From assembly GCA_035310985.1 (NCBI GenBank), contig DATGDH010000058.1, forward strand, positions 62,001 through 126,000: DNA of 64,000 nucleotides, in the 5' to 3' direction. Positions 8,843 to 16,932 of this stretch are shown one piece after another. A model generated the notes under the pieces. It was not told the DNA's origin and ran no database searches. It saw only the letters and a program-made list of their open reading frames with translations. Numbering within the stretch: the stretch's first letter is position 1; each line of letters opens with the position of its first letter. A program made the translations under genes and the position numbers. This DNA comes from DAHVFK01 sp035310985 (GTDB taxonomy: Bacteria > Pseudomonadota > Gammaproteobacteria > Burkholderiales > SG8-39).

Positions 8843-9726
8843 GCGCGTTCCGCTGCGGAACGATAGCGATCGTCGGCCGCCCGAATACGGGAAAATCGAC
8901 GCTGCTCAACCGGCTGGTTGGGGAAAAGCTGTCGATCGTCTCCCCGAAGGCGCAGACGACCCGGCATGTCGTTACCGGGATCCTGAGCGAGCCGGAATGC
9001 CAGTTCGTGTTCCTCGACGCACCGGGCTTGCAAGCGCGCGCGCGTGAGACCTTGCATCGCATGCTGAACCGCAGAGCGCTGGAGATCCTGCGCAGCTCCG
9101 ATATCGTCGTATTCGTTGTCGAAGCAGGACGCCTCGGCGCCGAAGATCGCATGGTTCTTGCGCACATTCCGCGGGAACGGAGGACCATTGCCGTCGTGAA
9201 CAAGGTCGACCGCATGCGCCAGGCGAGCGAGTTGCTTCCATTTCTCGATCGGCTCGCACGCGAACGCGACTTCCATGCCATCGTCCCGGTGAGCGCCAAG
9301 ACCGGGAAAAATATACCGGAGTTGCTACGCGTGCTGCGCGCGGAGCTGCCCGAGGCGCCCCGCATGTTTCCGCCGGAGCAGCTCACCGACCGCGACGAGC
9401 GCTTCTTCGCCGCCGAGCTGCTGCGCGAGAAGCTGTTCCAGCAGCTAGGCGAAGAGTTGCCGTATCGTTGCGAGGTGCTGGTGGAGAGCTTCCGCGAGGA
9501 GGGCAGGTTGCGCCGCGTCGAGGCGGCGATCCTGGTGGACAAGGAGAGTCAGAAGGGCATAGTGGTCGGCGCCGGGGGAGCGCGCCTGAAACGCATCGCC
9601 GAGGCCGCACGCAAGGATATGGAGCGGCTCTTCGGCGGCAAGGTGTACCTTGGCGTCTGGGTCAAGGTAAGGCGCGGCTGGAGCGACAATGAGCGTGTGC
9701 TGCGTCAACTGGGCTATGGGAACTGA
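8839..9726 (+). CDS. era: GTPase Era, 30S ribosome assembly factor
   Basis: Essential GTPase that binds the 3' end of 16S rRNA during 30S maturation. 295 residues. GTPase motifs: G1 GRPNTGKS (Thr where Val is usual), G3 DAPG and G4 NKVD. The C-terminal KH domain contains GIVVGAGGARLKRIAEAAR, with the GxxG loop as GAGG, and ends VKVRRGWSDNERVLRQLGYG. GTG 8839 overlaps the rnc stop (GTGA). Conserved rnc-era-recO order. Confidence 0.95.
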   Translation: MSAFRCGTIAIVGRPNTGKSTLLNRLVGEKLSIVSPKAQTTRHVVTGILSEPECQFVFLDAPGLQARARETLHRMLNRRALEILRSSDIVVFVVEAGRLGAEDRMVLAHIPRERRTIAVVNKVDRMRQASELLPFLDRLARERDFHAIVPVSAKTGKNIPELLRVLRAELPEAPRMFPPEQLTDRDERFFAAELLREKLFQQLGEELPYRCEVLVESFREEGRLRRVEAAILVDKESQKGIVVGAGGARLKRIAEAARKDMERLFGGKVYLGVWVKVRRGWSDNERVLRQLGYGN

Positions 9727-9729
9727 GAA

Positions 9730-10464
9730 ATGAGCAGACGTCGCGCGGACCAGGAGCCGGGCTACGTGCTGCACGCCTACGCGTACAAGGAGACGAGCCT
9801 CATCGTCGAGGCGTTCACTCGCCGCCTGGGCAGGATCGCGCTACTGGCACGCGGCGCGCGGCGCCCCCGCTCCGCCATGCGCGGTCTGCTGCTTGCGTTC
9901 CACCCCTTGCGACTGAGCTGGAGCGGCTCGGCCGAGCTCGGTACCCTGATCTCGGTGGAATGGTCGGGTGGGATGGCAGCCCTAAGCGGGCTCGCGCTCA
10001 TGTGCGGGTTCTACCTGAACGAGCTGCTACTCAAATTGCTGCCGCGCGAAGATGCGCATGAGCGACTTTTCGATGCGTACACCGAGAGCCTCGCGCAGCT
10101 AGGTGCCGGCCGGCAGCACGCGTCCGTTCTGCGCGGCTTCGAACGTCGCCTGCTCGCCGAGCTCGGCTATGCGCCCTTGCTCGAGCGTGACGCCGCGAGC
10201 GGCGCACCCGTCGATCCGGAGCGGCGCTACGTGTACGAGCTCGATCGCGGCCCGGTACCGGCGAACGGATTCGCGGCGCGCGACGCGGCAGGAGACGAAC
10301 TGATCGTCAGCGGACGCACGCTTCTTGACCTTGCGCACGACGACTACGAACGGCAGCAGACACGCGAGGAAGCGCGCGCGCTGTTGCGCACCCTGATCGC
10401 GCAGCGGCTCGGCGGGCAATCGCTGCACACGCGCACGGTGCTTAGGGAGCTTCAGGACCTGTGA
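9730..10464 (+). CDS. recO: DNA repair protein RecO
   Basis: Mediator of RecFOR recombination; it helps load RecA on SSB-coated DNA. 244 residues: N-terminal OB fold (GYVLHAYAYKETSLIVEAFT, about 14-33) followed by a helical domain with LMCGFYLNELLLKLLPRED near 90-110, a recognisable RecO stretch. No zinc-finger cysteine cluster is visible, as in many proteobacterial RecO proteins. ATG 9730 lies three bases after the era stop; its own stop overlaps pdxJ. Confidence 0.92.
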   Translation: MSRRRADQEPGYVLHAYAYKETSLIVEAFTRRLGRIALLARGARRPRSAMRGLLLAFHPLRLSWSGSAELGTLISVEWSGGMAALSGLALMCGFYLNELLLKLLPREDAHERLFDAYTESLAQLGAGRQHASVLRGFERRLLAELGYAPLLERDAASGAPVDPERRYVYELDRGPVPANGFAARDAAGDELIVSGRTLLDLAHDDYERQQTREEARALLRTLIAQRLGGQSLHTRTVLRELQDL

Positions 10465-11219
10465 TCGAACTGGGCGTAAACATCGACCACGTTGCGACCG
10501 TGCGCCAGGCCAGGCGCACCTACGAGCCCGACCCGGTGTGGGCGGCGGTCGAGGCGCATCTGGGCGGCGCAGACGGCATCACCGTGCATCTGCGCGAGGA
10601 TCGTCGCCACATCCAGGACGACGACGTGCGCCGGTTGCGCGAGCTCACGCACATCAAGCTGAATCTGGAAATGGCGGCGACCGACGAAATGGCCGGCATT
10701 GCGTGCGCGATCAAGCCGGAAATGGCGATGTTGGTTCCGGAAGGGCGCCACGAGATCACCACGGAAGGGGGCCTCGATATTGCGGCGGACGAAGCGCGGC
10801 TGAAGCGCGCGGTGGCGCGGCTGGGCGATGCGGGCATTGTCGTTTCGGTGTTCATCGACGCGGACCGGCGGCAAATCGAATCCGCGGCGAGAATCGGCGC
10901 GGCGGTGTGCGAGGTCCACACGGGCCCTTACGCGCATGCTTTTCACTCAAAGGGCCGTGACCCGGAAAGCCCGGCGGTCCTCGCCGAGCTCGCGAAGCTC
11001 AAGGACGCGGGCGAGGCGATCCGTGCCCTGGGCATGCGCTTCAACGCGGGCCACGCGCTCAACTACTTCAATGTCGAGCCGGTGGCGAGGCTCAAGGGGG
11101 TGCGCGAACTGCACATCGGCCACGCGATCGTCAGCCGTGCACTGTTCGTCGGCATGCGCGAAGCGGTGCGCGAGATGAAGAGACTCATCGTCGAGGCATC
11201 TCGGGCGGCGGCTAGATGA
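10461..11219 (+). CDS. pdxJ: Pyridoxine 5'-phosphate synthase
   Basis: Condenses 1-deoxyxylulose 5-phosphate with 3-amino-2-oxopropyl phosphate, the last ring-forming step of DXP-dependent vitamin B6 synthesis in the cytosol. 252 residues of a TIM barrel. N terminus ELGVNIDHVATVRQARRT is the family signature; GADGITVHLREDRRHIQDDD and EVHTGPYAHAF carry active-site residues. GTG start overlaps the recO stop by four bases. The recO-pdxJ-acpS order is conserved in proteobacteria. Confidence 0.95.
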   Translation: MIELGVNIDHVATVRQARRTYEPDPVWAAVEAHLGGADGITVHLREDRRHIQDDDVRRLRELTHIKLNLEMAATDEMAGIACAIKPEMAMLVPEGRHEITTEGGLDIAADEARLKRAVARLGDAGIVVSVFIDADRRQIESAARIGAAVCEVHTGPYAHAFHSKGRDPESPAVLAELAKLKDAGEAIRALGMRFNAGHALNYFNVEPVARLKGVRELHIGHAIVSRALFVGMREAVREMKRLIVEASRAAAR

Positions 11220-11599
11220 TATACGGCGTCGGCACGGACATCGTCGAGATCGCCCGCGTCGCGCGCGTGCTGACCCGCTACGGCGAGCGTTTCGCGGAAC
11301 GAATCCTTTGTCCACCGGAGCTCGTCCGGTTCCGGGCCCACCGCAAGCCGGTGGCCTACCTCGCGAAGCGGTTTGCCGCCAAGGAAGCGTTCACGAAAGC
11401 CCTCGGCACCGGAATCCACGCACCCGCGAACTGGCACGGCGTCTGGGTCGTGAACCTGCGCTCGGGACAGCCTGCGCTCGAGTTCACGGAGGCGCTGGCG
11501 ACGCTGCTGCAGCAGCGTGGCGTGGAGCGCGCACACGTCTCGCTCTCGGACGAGCGCGAGTTTGCCAGTGCTACGGTGATCCTGGAGCGCAAGGCTTGA
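11216..11599 (+). CDS. acpS: Holo-[acyl-carrier-protein] synthase
   Basis: Transfers 4'-phosphopantetheine from CoA to apo-ACP. 127 residues, the usual size. N terminus IYGVGTDIVEIARVARV contains the Mg-binding Asp, and FAAKEAFTKALGTG (about 57-70) contains the catalytic Glu and Lys. ATG 11216 overlaps the pdxJ stop and its own stop overlaps nagZ, so pdxJ-acpS-nagZ are translationally coupled. Confidence 0.95.
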   Translation: MIYGVGTDIVEIARVARVLTRYGERFAERILCPPELVRFRAHRKPVAYLAKRFAAKEAFTKALGTGIHAPANWHGVWVVNLRSGQPALEFTEALATLLQQRGVERAHVSLSDEREFASATVILERKA

Positions 11600-12603
11600 G
11601 CACGGGCGTCGGTCCTGCGGTCATCGACCTGGAGGGTACGGCGCTCGCGCCGGCCGAGCGTGTTCGCCTCCTGCACCCGGCCGCGGGGGGCGTGATCCTG
11701 TTCAGTCGGAACTACCGGGATCCCGTGCAATTGCGAGGACTGGTCGGCGAGATTCGCGCGCTGCGGCCGGATCTTCTGTTGTGCGTCGACCAGGAAGGGG
11801 GCAGGGTGCAGCGCTTTCGGGACGGATTCACCGCGCTGCCCCCGATGCGCCGCCTGGGGGAAATATGGGACCGCGACGCAGAGTCCGCGCGCGCGGCGGC
11901 GCGCGCCGCGGGACTGGTGATCGCTGCCGAGCTCCTCGAGCAGGGAATGGATTTCAGCTTTGCGCCGGTGCTCGATCTGGACTACGGCGCGAGCACGGTG
12001 ATCGGCGACCGAGCGTTCCACGCGGATCCGGAGGCAGTCGGCGAACTGGCCGCGGCATTCATCCGCGGACTCGCGGAAGCCGGCATGGCAGGGGTCGGAA
12101 AGCATTTCCCCGGTCATGGCTACGTCCAGGCCGACTCGCACGTCGACCTGCCGCGCGACGACCGCCCCCTGGCGGACATCCTTGCGCGCGACGTGCCGCC
12201 CTATCGCGCGGCCATTGCTGCGGGGCTGGCGGCAGTGATGCCTGCACATGTGGTCTACACGCGAGCGGATGCACGGCCGGCCGGTTACTCTGCGTATTGG
12301 CTGCGCGAGGTCCTGCGTGGACGGCTGGGCTTCGACGGACTGATCTTCAGCGACGACCTGTCGATGCAAGGCGCGACGAGCGTCGGCGGCGTTGCCGAAC
12401 GCGCTCGGCTCGCACTGCAGGCCGGCTGCGATATGGTGCTGCTATGCAACGATGCGCCCGAACAGGACGCACTGCTCGAATCGTTGCGTGACGCGCCGAG
12501 CGTCCCGGCCGCGCGCGTCGCGCGCATGCGTGCGAAGGGCACCCACCCCCGGCTGGAGATCGCTTACGAGGACGCCCGAGCCCTCGTGCGGGGGCTAGCC
12601 TAG
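11596..12603 (+). CDS. nagZ: Beta-N-acetylhexosaminidase (GH3), peptidoglycan recycling
   Basis: Cytosolic glycosidase that removes N-acetylglucosamine from anhydro-muropeptides. 335 residues from TTG 11596, which overlaps the acpS stop. Motifs: LLCVDQEGGRVQRFR near 59, the catalytic loop KHFPGHGYVQADSHVDLP near 168, and the nucleophile Asp in LIFSDDLSMQGA near 250. The frame stays open upstream through acpS, but that extension is a shadow. A short 16-base gap separates it from the convergent efp gene, with no evident terminator. Confidence 0.94.
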   Translation: MSTGVGPAVIDLEGTALAPAERVRLLHPAAGGVILFSRNYRDPVQLRGLVGEIRALRPDLLLCVDQEGGRVQRFRDGFTALPPMRRLGEIWDRDAESARAAARAAGLVIAAELLEQGMDFSFAPVLDLDYGASTVIGDRAFHADPEAVGELAAAFIRGLAEAGMAGVGKHFPGHGYVQADSHVDLPRDDRPLADILARDVPPYRAAIAAGLAAVMPAHVVYTRADARPAGYSAYWLREVLRGRLGFDGLIFSDDLSMQGATSVGGVAERARLALQAGCDMVLLCNDAPEQDALLESLRDAPSVPAARVARMRAKGTHPRLEIAYEDARALVRGLA

Positions 12604-12619
12604 CGCCGCCAGGCGTGAT

Positions 12620-13186
12620 TCAGGCTCGCTCGACGTAGCTGCCGTCGTTCGTATTGACCTTGATGCGCTCGCCCTGGCTCACGAATGGCGGAACCTGCAC
12701 CGTGATGCCAGTCTCCATGACGGCCGGCTTGAATGTGGTGGTCGCGGTCGCATTCTTGATGCTGGGCTCGGTCTGCAAGACCGTGAGGACGACGGAGGGC
12801 GGAAGTTCGATGCCGATCGCGCGCCCGCTGTAGAAGTTGATCTGCACGTCGGTATTCGGCAGCAAGTACCCCGCCTGGCCTTCGAGAAAGTCCGCCGAAA
12901 GCGACAGCTGCTCGTACGACTGTTTGTCCATGAACACGAAGCTGTCACCGTCCTTGTACAGATACTCCATATCGTGCGGCTCGACGAACGCGCGCTCCAC
13001 CTTGTCTTCGGTTCGGAAGCGCTGGTTGGTCTTGGTGCCAGATTCGATGTCTTTCATCTCCACCTGCATGAAGGCACCGCCACGCCCGCCGACATGCACG
13101 TGGTAGCACTTGAGTACGCGCCAAACGCGCTTGTCCCATTCGATCAGGTTGCCGACCCGGATTTCCACTGCCGAAACTTTCGCCAT
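12620..13186 (-). CDS. efp: Elongation factor P, atypical alphaproteobacteria-like type
   Basis: Relieves ribosome stalling at proline runs. 188 residues with the three beta-barrel domains: KOW-like N-terminal domain, then OB domains containing YEQLSLSADFLEG and ending VKVNT-type NTNDGSYVERA. The loop that reaches the peptidyl-transferase centre reads HVGGRGGAF, with Arg35 where E. coli has the modified Lys34 in KPGKGQAF. The typical betaproteobacterial EF-P has an SGRNAA loop and a neighbouring earP; neither is present here. Overall wording (QVEMKDIESGT, VERAFVEPHDMEYLY) recalls alphaproteobacterial EF-P. It is the only minus-strand gene in a 15-kb plus-strand run, consistent with transfer. 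Identity as EF-P is firm; origin is inference. Confidence 0.93.
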   Translation of the reverse strand: MAKVSAVEIRVGNLIEWDKRVWRVLKCYHVHVGGRGGAFMQVEMKDIESGTKTNQRFRTEDKVERAFVEPHDMEYLYKDGDSFVFMDKQSYEQLSLSADFLEGQAGYLLPNTDVQINFYSGRAIGIELPPSVVLTVLQTEPSIKNATATTTFKPAVMETGITVQVPPFVSQGERIKVNTNDGSYVERA

Positions 13187-13272
13187 GACTTGCCGCCAGG
13201 ATTAAAAGGGCGAGAATTTTACACGAAATCATGGAGATGGAGCTAGAATTTTGCCTTAAGCGGCGATTAAAC

Positions 13273-15099
13273 ATGGCGCGCGACCCTTTCGATCCCAAGT
13301 CATTTGTGGCCGGTCTTCCAAACCTGCCCGGGATCTATCGCATGCTCGGAGCGGGCGGCGAGGCGCTCTATGTGGGCAAGGCGCGCGACTTGCGCAAACG
13401 CGTCGGATCGTATTTCCACAAGCAGGTCGCGAGTCCGCGCATCCAGATGATGCTTTCGCAGGTCGCCTCGATCGAGACGACCGTAACGCGCTCCGAGGCC
13501 GAGGCACTGCTGCTCGAGAACAATCTCATCAAGAGCCATGCGCCGCGCTACAACATTCTGTTTCGCGACGACAAGTCCTACCCGTACCTCATGATCACGG
13601 GTCATCGCATGCCGCGCATCGGCTTCCATCGGGGTGCCAGGGATCGCGACAACCGCTACTTCGGCCCATTCCCGCACGCGCATGCGGTACGCGAGGCGAT
13701 TCAACTGCTGCAGCGTGTGTTCCGGCTGCGCACCTGCGAGGACAGCGTGTTCGAAAACCGGTCGCGGCCATGCCTGCTTTATCAGATCCGTCGCTGCACG
13801 GCGCCGTGCACGGGACTGATCGGCGCCGAAACCTACGCGCAGGACGTGCGCAACGCGGAACTCTTCCTCGATGGCCGCGAGGACGACGTCATCCGGTCCT
13901 TGACGCGCAAGATGGAAGCGGCCGCGGGCGGGCGGCGCTACGAGGAAGCGGCACTGTATCGCGACCAGATTCGAGCGCTGTCGCGGGTGCAGGCACGGCA
14001 ATACGTCGAGAGCGAGAAGGGGGTCGACGCCGACGTGCTTGCCTGCGCGATCGAAGGCGGCATCGCGTGCGTCAACTTCGTGATGATCCGCGCCGGGCGG
14101 CACGTCGGCGACCGCAGCTTCTTCCCGCAGAACGCCGAGGGCGCGATCGAGGCAGAGGTGCTGGGCGCATTCCTCGGGCAGCACTATCTCGAGCAGCCCG
14201 TGCCGCCGCTGGTGCTGACGAGCGCGGAGGTCGATCGCGAAATGCTCGAAGAGTCCCTCGCCGAGCGCGGCGCGGGCACCACGCACATCGTTACGCCGGT
14301 TCAGGGCGAGCGCCGCGTGTGGCTGGAGATGGCGCGCAAGAATGCCCAGCTCGCCTTGGCGCACCGCGAGCGTGAACGGAGCACGCAGGAAAGGCGGCTG
14401 GAGGCGCTGCGCGAGGCGCTCGGCCTTCCCGAATCGGTACAACGCGTAGAATGCTTCGACGTGAGCCATACCATGGGGGAGGCTGCCGTGGCGTCCTGCG
14501 TGGTGTACGACCACAACGTAATGCAGCGCGGGGAGTACCGGCGCTACAACATCCGCGGCATCACACCGGGTGACGATTACGCAGCGATGCGCCAAGTGCT
14601 CACGCGGCGCTACGAGCGCGTGACGGGAGACGGCGGCAAGATACCGGATCTCGTGCTGATCGACGGCGGCAAGGGGCAGACCAGCGTGGCACGCGCGGCG
14701 CTGATCGAGCTCGGCCTGAACGACGTCGCCGTGATCGGCGTTGCCAAGGGACCCGAGCGCAGGCCCGGACAGGAAGAGCTGGTCATCGAGGCCGAAGGGC
14801 GGGTCCGCTCGCTCCCGGCGCAGCATCCGGGCCTGCACCTGATTCAGAGCATCCGGGACGAGGCGCATCGCTTCGCGATCGTCGGGCATCGGGCGCGCCG
14901 CGCGAAGGCGCGCACCACTTCGGCGCTAAGCGACATCCCCGGGATCGGCTCGCGGCGCAGGCAGCGTCTGCTCGCGCACTTCGGCGGTCTGCGCGAAGTC
15001 CAGGCCGCCGCCGTCGACGATCTATGCAACGTCCAGGGCATCAGCCGAACCCTGGCCGAACAGATTTACCGTCACCTGCACGAGCGTCCCGCAAGCTGA
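13273..15099 (+). CDS. uvrC: Excinuclease ABC subunit C
   Basis: Makes both incisions in UvrABC nucleotide excision repair. 608 residues from ATG 13273. N-terminal GIY-YIG nuclease (GIYRMLGAGGEALYVGKARDLRKRV), a UVR motif near 205-240 (REDDVIRSLTRKMEAAAGG), the RNase H-like second nuclease domain (VECFDVSHTMGEAAVAS, IDGGKGQ) and C-terminal helix-hairpin-helix repeats (SDIPGIGSRRRQRLL). An in-frame ATG at 13231 adds 14 atypical residues and is rejected. Divergent from efp across 86 bases; the stop overlaps the pgsA ATG. Confidence 0.95.
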   Translation: MARDPFDPKSFVAGLPNLPGIYRMLGAGGEALYVGKARDLRKRVGSYFHKQVASPRIQMMLSQVASIETTVTRSEAEALLLENNLIKSHAPRYNILFRDDKSYPYLMITGHRMPRIGFHRGARDRDNRYFGPFPHAHAVREAIQLLQRVFRLRTCEDSVFENRSRPCLLYQIRRCTAPCTGLIGAETYAQDVRNAELFLDGREDDVIRSLTRKMEAAAGGRRYEEAALYRDQIRALSRVQARQYVESEKGVDADVLACAIEGGIACVNFVMIRAGRHVGDRSFFPQNAEGAIEAEVLGAFLGQHYLEQPVPPLVLTSAEVDREMLEESLAERGAGTTHIVTPVQGERRVWLEMARKNAQLALAHRERERSTQERRLEALREALGLPESVQRVECFDVSHTMGEAAVASCVVYDHNVMQRGEYRRYNIRGITPGDDYAAMRQVLTRRYERVTGDGGKIPDLVLIDGGKGQTSVARAALIELGLNDVAVIGVAKGPERRPGQEELVIEAEGRVRSLPAQHPGLHLIQSIRDEAHRFAIVGHRARRAKARTTSALSDIPGIGSRRRQRLLAHFGGLREVQAAAVDDLCNVQGISRTLAEQIYRHLHERPAS

Positions 15100-15668
15100 T
15101 GCCGATCAATCTGCCGAATCTAATCACCTGGTCGAGGATCCTGCTGATCCCCTTGATCGTCGGTGTGTACTATCTGCCGGATCCCTGGCTCTCGATCGAC
15201 GCGAAGAACCTCGTCGCCACGGCGATCTTCGTATTCGCGGCGATCACGGATTGGCTGGACGGCTACCTCGCGCGGACGCTGAACCAGATGTCGGCCTTCG
15301 GCGCGTTTCTCGACCCGGTGGCGGACAAGCTCATGGTCGCCGGTGCGCTGATCATCCTGCTGCAGCTCGGCCGGGTCGAGTCCGCGGTCGCGCTCATCAT
15401 CATCGGCCGCGAAATCGCCATCTCCGCGCTGCGAGAATGGATGGCGAGCATAGGCCAGTCGAAGAGCGTGGCGGTGGCATTTGTGGGCAAGGTCAAGACT
15501 GCAAGCCAGATGATCGCGCTGCCGCTGCTGCTGTATCACGACAGTCTGTTCGGAATAAACTGCCAGGCGTTGGGCACGATCCTGATATACGTGGCCGCGG
15601 TGCTGACGGTGATTTCGATGCTCTACTACCTGCGCAAGGCGCTTCCGCATGCGTCGGCGGCAGGTTGA
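15099..15668 (+). CDS. pgsA: CDP-diacylglycerol-glycerol-3-phosphate 3-phosphatidyltransferase
   Basis: Inner-membrane enzyme making phosphatidylglycerol phosphate from CDP-diacylglycerol and glycerol 3-phosphate. 189 residues with about five hydrophobic helices. The CDP-alcohol phosphotransferase motif is intact: DWLDGYLAR, then GAFLDPVADK eight residues later, giving the four metal-binding aspartates. ATG 15099 shares a base with the uvrC stop. The CDP-diacylglycerol it uses is made by CdsA, encoded at 59.3 kb. A tRNA promoter overlaps its last codons. Confidence 0.94.
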   Translation: MPINLPNLITWSRILLIPLIVGVYYLPDPWLSIDAKNLVATAIFVFAAITDWLDGYLARTLNQMSAFGAFLDPVADKLMVAGALIILLQLGRVESAVALIIIGREIAISALREWMASIGQSKSVAVAFVGKVKTASQMIALPLLLYHDSLFGINCQALGTILIYVAAVLTVISMLYYLRKALPHASAAG

Positions 15669-15694
15669 GAACAGGCGGCGGAAGGCCGTATAAT
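15665..15694 (+). promoter_or_regulatory. Sigma-70 promoter of the tRNA cluster
   Basis: TTGAGA at 15665-15670 and TATAAT at 15689-15694 are separated by 18 bases, close to consensus. The -10 ends 15 bases before the tRNA-Gly, and the -35 overlaps the pgsA stop codon. Confidence 0.7.
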
Positions 15695-15709
15695 CGCCGC
15701 TCGATTGAC

Positions 15710-15785
15710 GCGGGAATAGCTCAGTTGGTAGAGCGCAACCTTGCCAAGGTTGAGGTCGCGAGTTCGAGACTCGTTTCCCGCTCCA
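15710..15785 (+). tRNA. tRNA-Gly (GCC)
   Basis: 76 bases including encoded CCA. Acceptor stem GCGGGAA/TTCCCGC with discriminator T. Anticodon stem CAACC/GGTTG encloses loop TTGCCAA, anticodon GCC. The D arm AGCTCAGTTGGTAGAGC and T arm GTTCGAGAC are canonical. Confidence 0.97.
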
Positions 15786-15793
15786 GTTTCCGA

Positions 15794-15823
15794 GGGAAGG
15801 TGTCGCTGCACCTTCCCTTTTTT
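15794..15823 (+). terminator. Intrinsic terminator after tRNA-Gly
   Basis: GGGAAGGTG (15794-15802), loop TCGCTG, CACCTTCCC (15809-15817), then six T residues. A perfect 9-bp stem only eight bases after tRNA-Gly, so tRNA-Gly is largely a single-gene transcript unless read-through occurs. Confidence 0.85.
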
Positions 15824-15831
15824 AGTTGTGG

Positions 15832-15850
15832 GCCCGCGTAGACGGCGGGC
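15832..15850 (+). other. Second hairpin between tRNA-Gly and tRNA-Cys
   Basis: GCCCGC (15832-15837) and GCGGGC (15845-15850) with a seven-base loop, followed by TTCTCCC. It may be a back-up terminator or a processing signal; the short pyrimidine tract makes it weaker than the preceding one. Confidence 0.4.
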
Positions 15851-15860
15851 TTCTCCCCCG

Positions 15861-15934
15861 GGCGGGATGGCAGAGTGGTCATGCAGCGGCCTGCAAAGCC
15901 GTGGACGCCGGTTCGATTCCGACTCCCGCCTCCA
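15861..15934 (+). tRNA. tRNA-Cys (GCA)
   Basis: 74 bases with encoded CCA. Acceptor stem GGCGGGA/TCCCGCC, discriminator T as required by CysRS, anticodon loop CTGCAAA with anticodon GCA, T arm GGTTCGATTCC. No separate promoter is apparent after the preceding terminator. Confidence 0.96.
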
Positions 15935-15959
15935 GCTTTTTCCGAGACAATCCCGTTCG

Positions 15960-16046
15960 GCCCGGGTGGTGAAACTGGTAGACACAGGGGACTTAAAATC
16001 CCCTGGCCGAAAGGCCGTGGCGGTTCGACTCCGCCCCCGGGCACCA
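15960..16046 (+). tRNA. tRNA-Leu (TAA)
   Basis: 87 bases with encoded CCA and a long variable arm (GGCCGAAAGGCC), as expected for leucine. Acceptor stem GCCCGGG/CCCGGGC, anticodon stem GGGGA/TCCCC, loop CTTAAAA, anticodon TAA. The gene is intact, but its 3' 56 bases are repeated at 17333-17388, so its 3' end may have been supplied by an integrated element. Confidence 0.96.
15991..16046 (+). repeat. Putative attachment site, tRNA-Leu copy
   Basis: The 3' part of tRNA-Leu from the anticodon loop to CCA. Bases 16003-16046 recur exactly (44 of 44) at 17345-17388; counting from 15991, 54 of 56 match. Tyrosine recombinases commonly use this part of tRNA genes as attB, leaving such direct repeats at both ends of an island. 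Confidence 0.75.
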
Positions 16047-16277
16047 GGATTTCAACGAGCTGATAGTCCCTCAGCCTCGACGAGCGAGGCGAAGAAGGAC
16101 GAGCCGACTACGAAAGGCGTGTCGACTAGCGGTCGGAGGGGCCTGCCGCTCCCACATCAGTCACGCGTCGCTGACTCGCTTCGTTGTGCGCCCGTCGTCC
16201 CTTGCGTTTCTTCGCGCGCTTGCCTCTCGGCTATCCCTTATAGGTGGTACAGTGGCCGCAGCGAGAAGACGATCCGC

Positions 16278-16520
16278 ATGCCCACTTACCGCGCGCAACA
16301 TGGAGAATATGTGATTGAGGCAACGGCCTTTAGGCTGCCGGGTGGCATGTGGCAGCCGAGGCTCATGATGACGCGGCTCGCTCACGCCAACGCACTCGCG
16401 AAGAATCAGTCATTTCCCGGGTTGGCGCCCGCGTTCAACAGCGCGAAAGGCGCGGCCCGGTTTGCAGCCGATCTTGGCCGGCGCCTCGCCGATGAGCATT
16501 CCTCCCGCCTGAAAATCTAG
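16278..16520 (+). CDS. Small hypothetical protein (80 aa) inside the tRNA-Leu repeat interval
   Basis: I do not recognise a named family. 80 residues beginning MPTYRAQHGEYVIEATAF with no signal peptide or membrane segment; the composition is ordinary and basic, with a PGGMWQPRLMMTRL middle and an alanine/arginine-rich helical C terminus (AARFAADLGRRLADEHSSR). ATG 16278 is preferred; the frame is open further upstream, but that part crosses tRNA genes. The 230 bases between tRNA-Leu and this gene show no other gene. Convergent with the next one, 13 bases apart. It looks like a real small gene, but function is unknown. Confidence 0.6.
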   Translation: MPTYRAQHGEYVIEATAFRLPGGMWQPRLMMTRLAHANALAKNQSFPGLAPAFNSAKGAARFAADLGRRLADEHSSRLKI

Positions 16521-16533
16521 TAAACGACGGCAC

Positions 16534-16932
16534 TCAGCCGTCTTCCGCATCGATGGACTCGCGGATCGGCGCTCCAGGCGGCAGGTCCTCCCGCGAGATG
16601 GTGTGACCTCTTTCTGCGGATACTGCCGCGACGGCGGGGCGCGTAGTGCCTTTCTTGGGGCGGCCGGGACGGTACGGAACGTTGAAGGGTTTAAGGGGCG
16701 GCACAGAGCGAGGTCGCTCTAGATTCAGGCAATCCGACTCAGAAGGCAGACTCACCGTGGCGCCGATCCGGCGATTCTCGAGAAAAACGCTGTATCGCCG
16801 CATGTGGATTGCGCCGGGCAGGGGTTCGCTGAGGACCCGGTACTTGCCGACAGCGAACCATTCCCGTCGCGGGACGTCCACAATCGCCCGCCGCCCCACT
16901 CGTGTCTTCGTCGTGTTCCTGGTTTCGGTCAT
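16534..16932 (-). CDS. Hypothetical basic protein with AT-hook-like motif
   Basis: 132 residues from ATG 16932, no recognised family. The N-terminal half (RRAIVDVPRREWFAVGKYRVL, HMRRYSVFLENRRIGATVSL) could form a small beta domain. The C-terminal part contains YRPGRPKKG, which resembles a GRP-core AT-hook, and ends in an acidic tail (ESIDAEDG). The frame stays open to 17172, but upstream residues are low-complexity and unconvincing. It lies within the tRNA-Leu direct repeats and converges on the 80-aa gene. A DNA-binding role is only suggested by the short motif. Confidence 0.5.
   Translation of the reverse strand: MTETRNTTKTRVGRRAIVDVPRREWFAVGKYRVLSEPLPGAIHMRRYSVFLENRRIGATVSLPSESDCLNLERPRSVPPLKPFNVPYRPGRPKKGTTRPAVAAVSAERGHTISREDLPPGAPIRESIDAEDG

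Noticed and set aside
13187..13272. Strong promoters in the efp-uvrC divergent spacer
   Set aside because: A TAAAAT box exists on the minus strand, but no -35 is found at proper spacing; not specific enough to list.
13300..14889. 529-codon minus-strand frame antisense to uvrC
   Set aside because: Shadow of uvrC codon bias; no recognisable domain and uvrC is intact.
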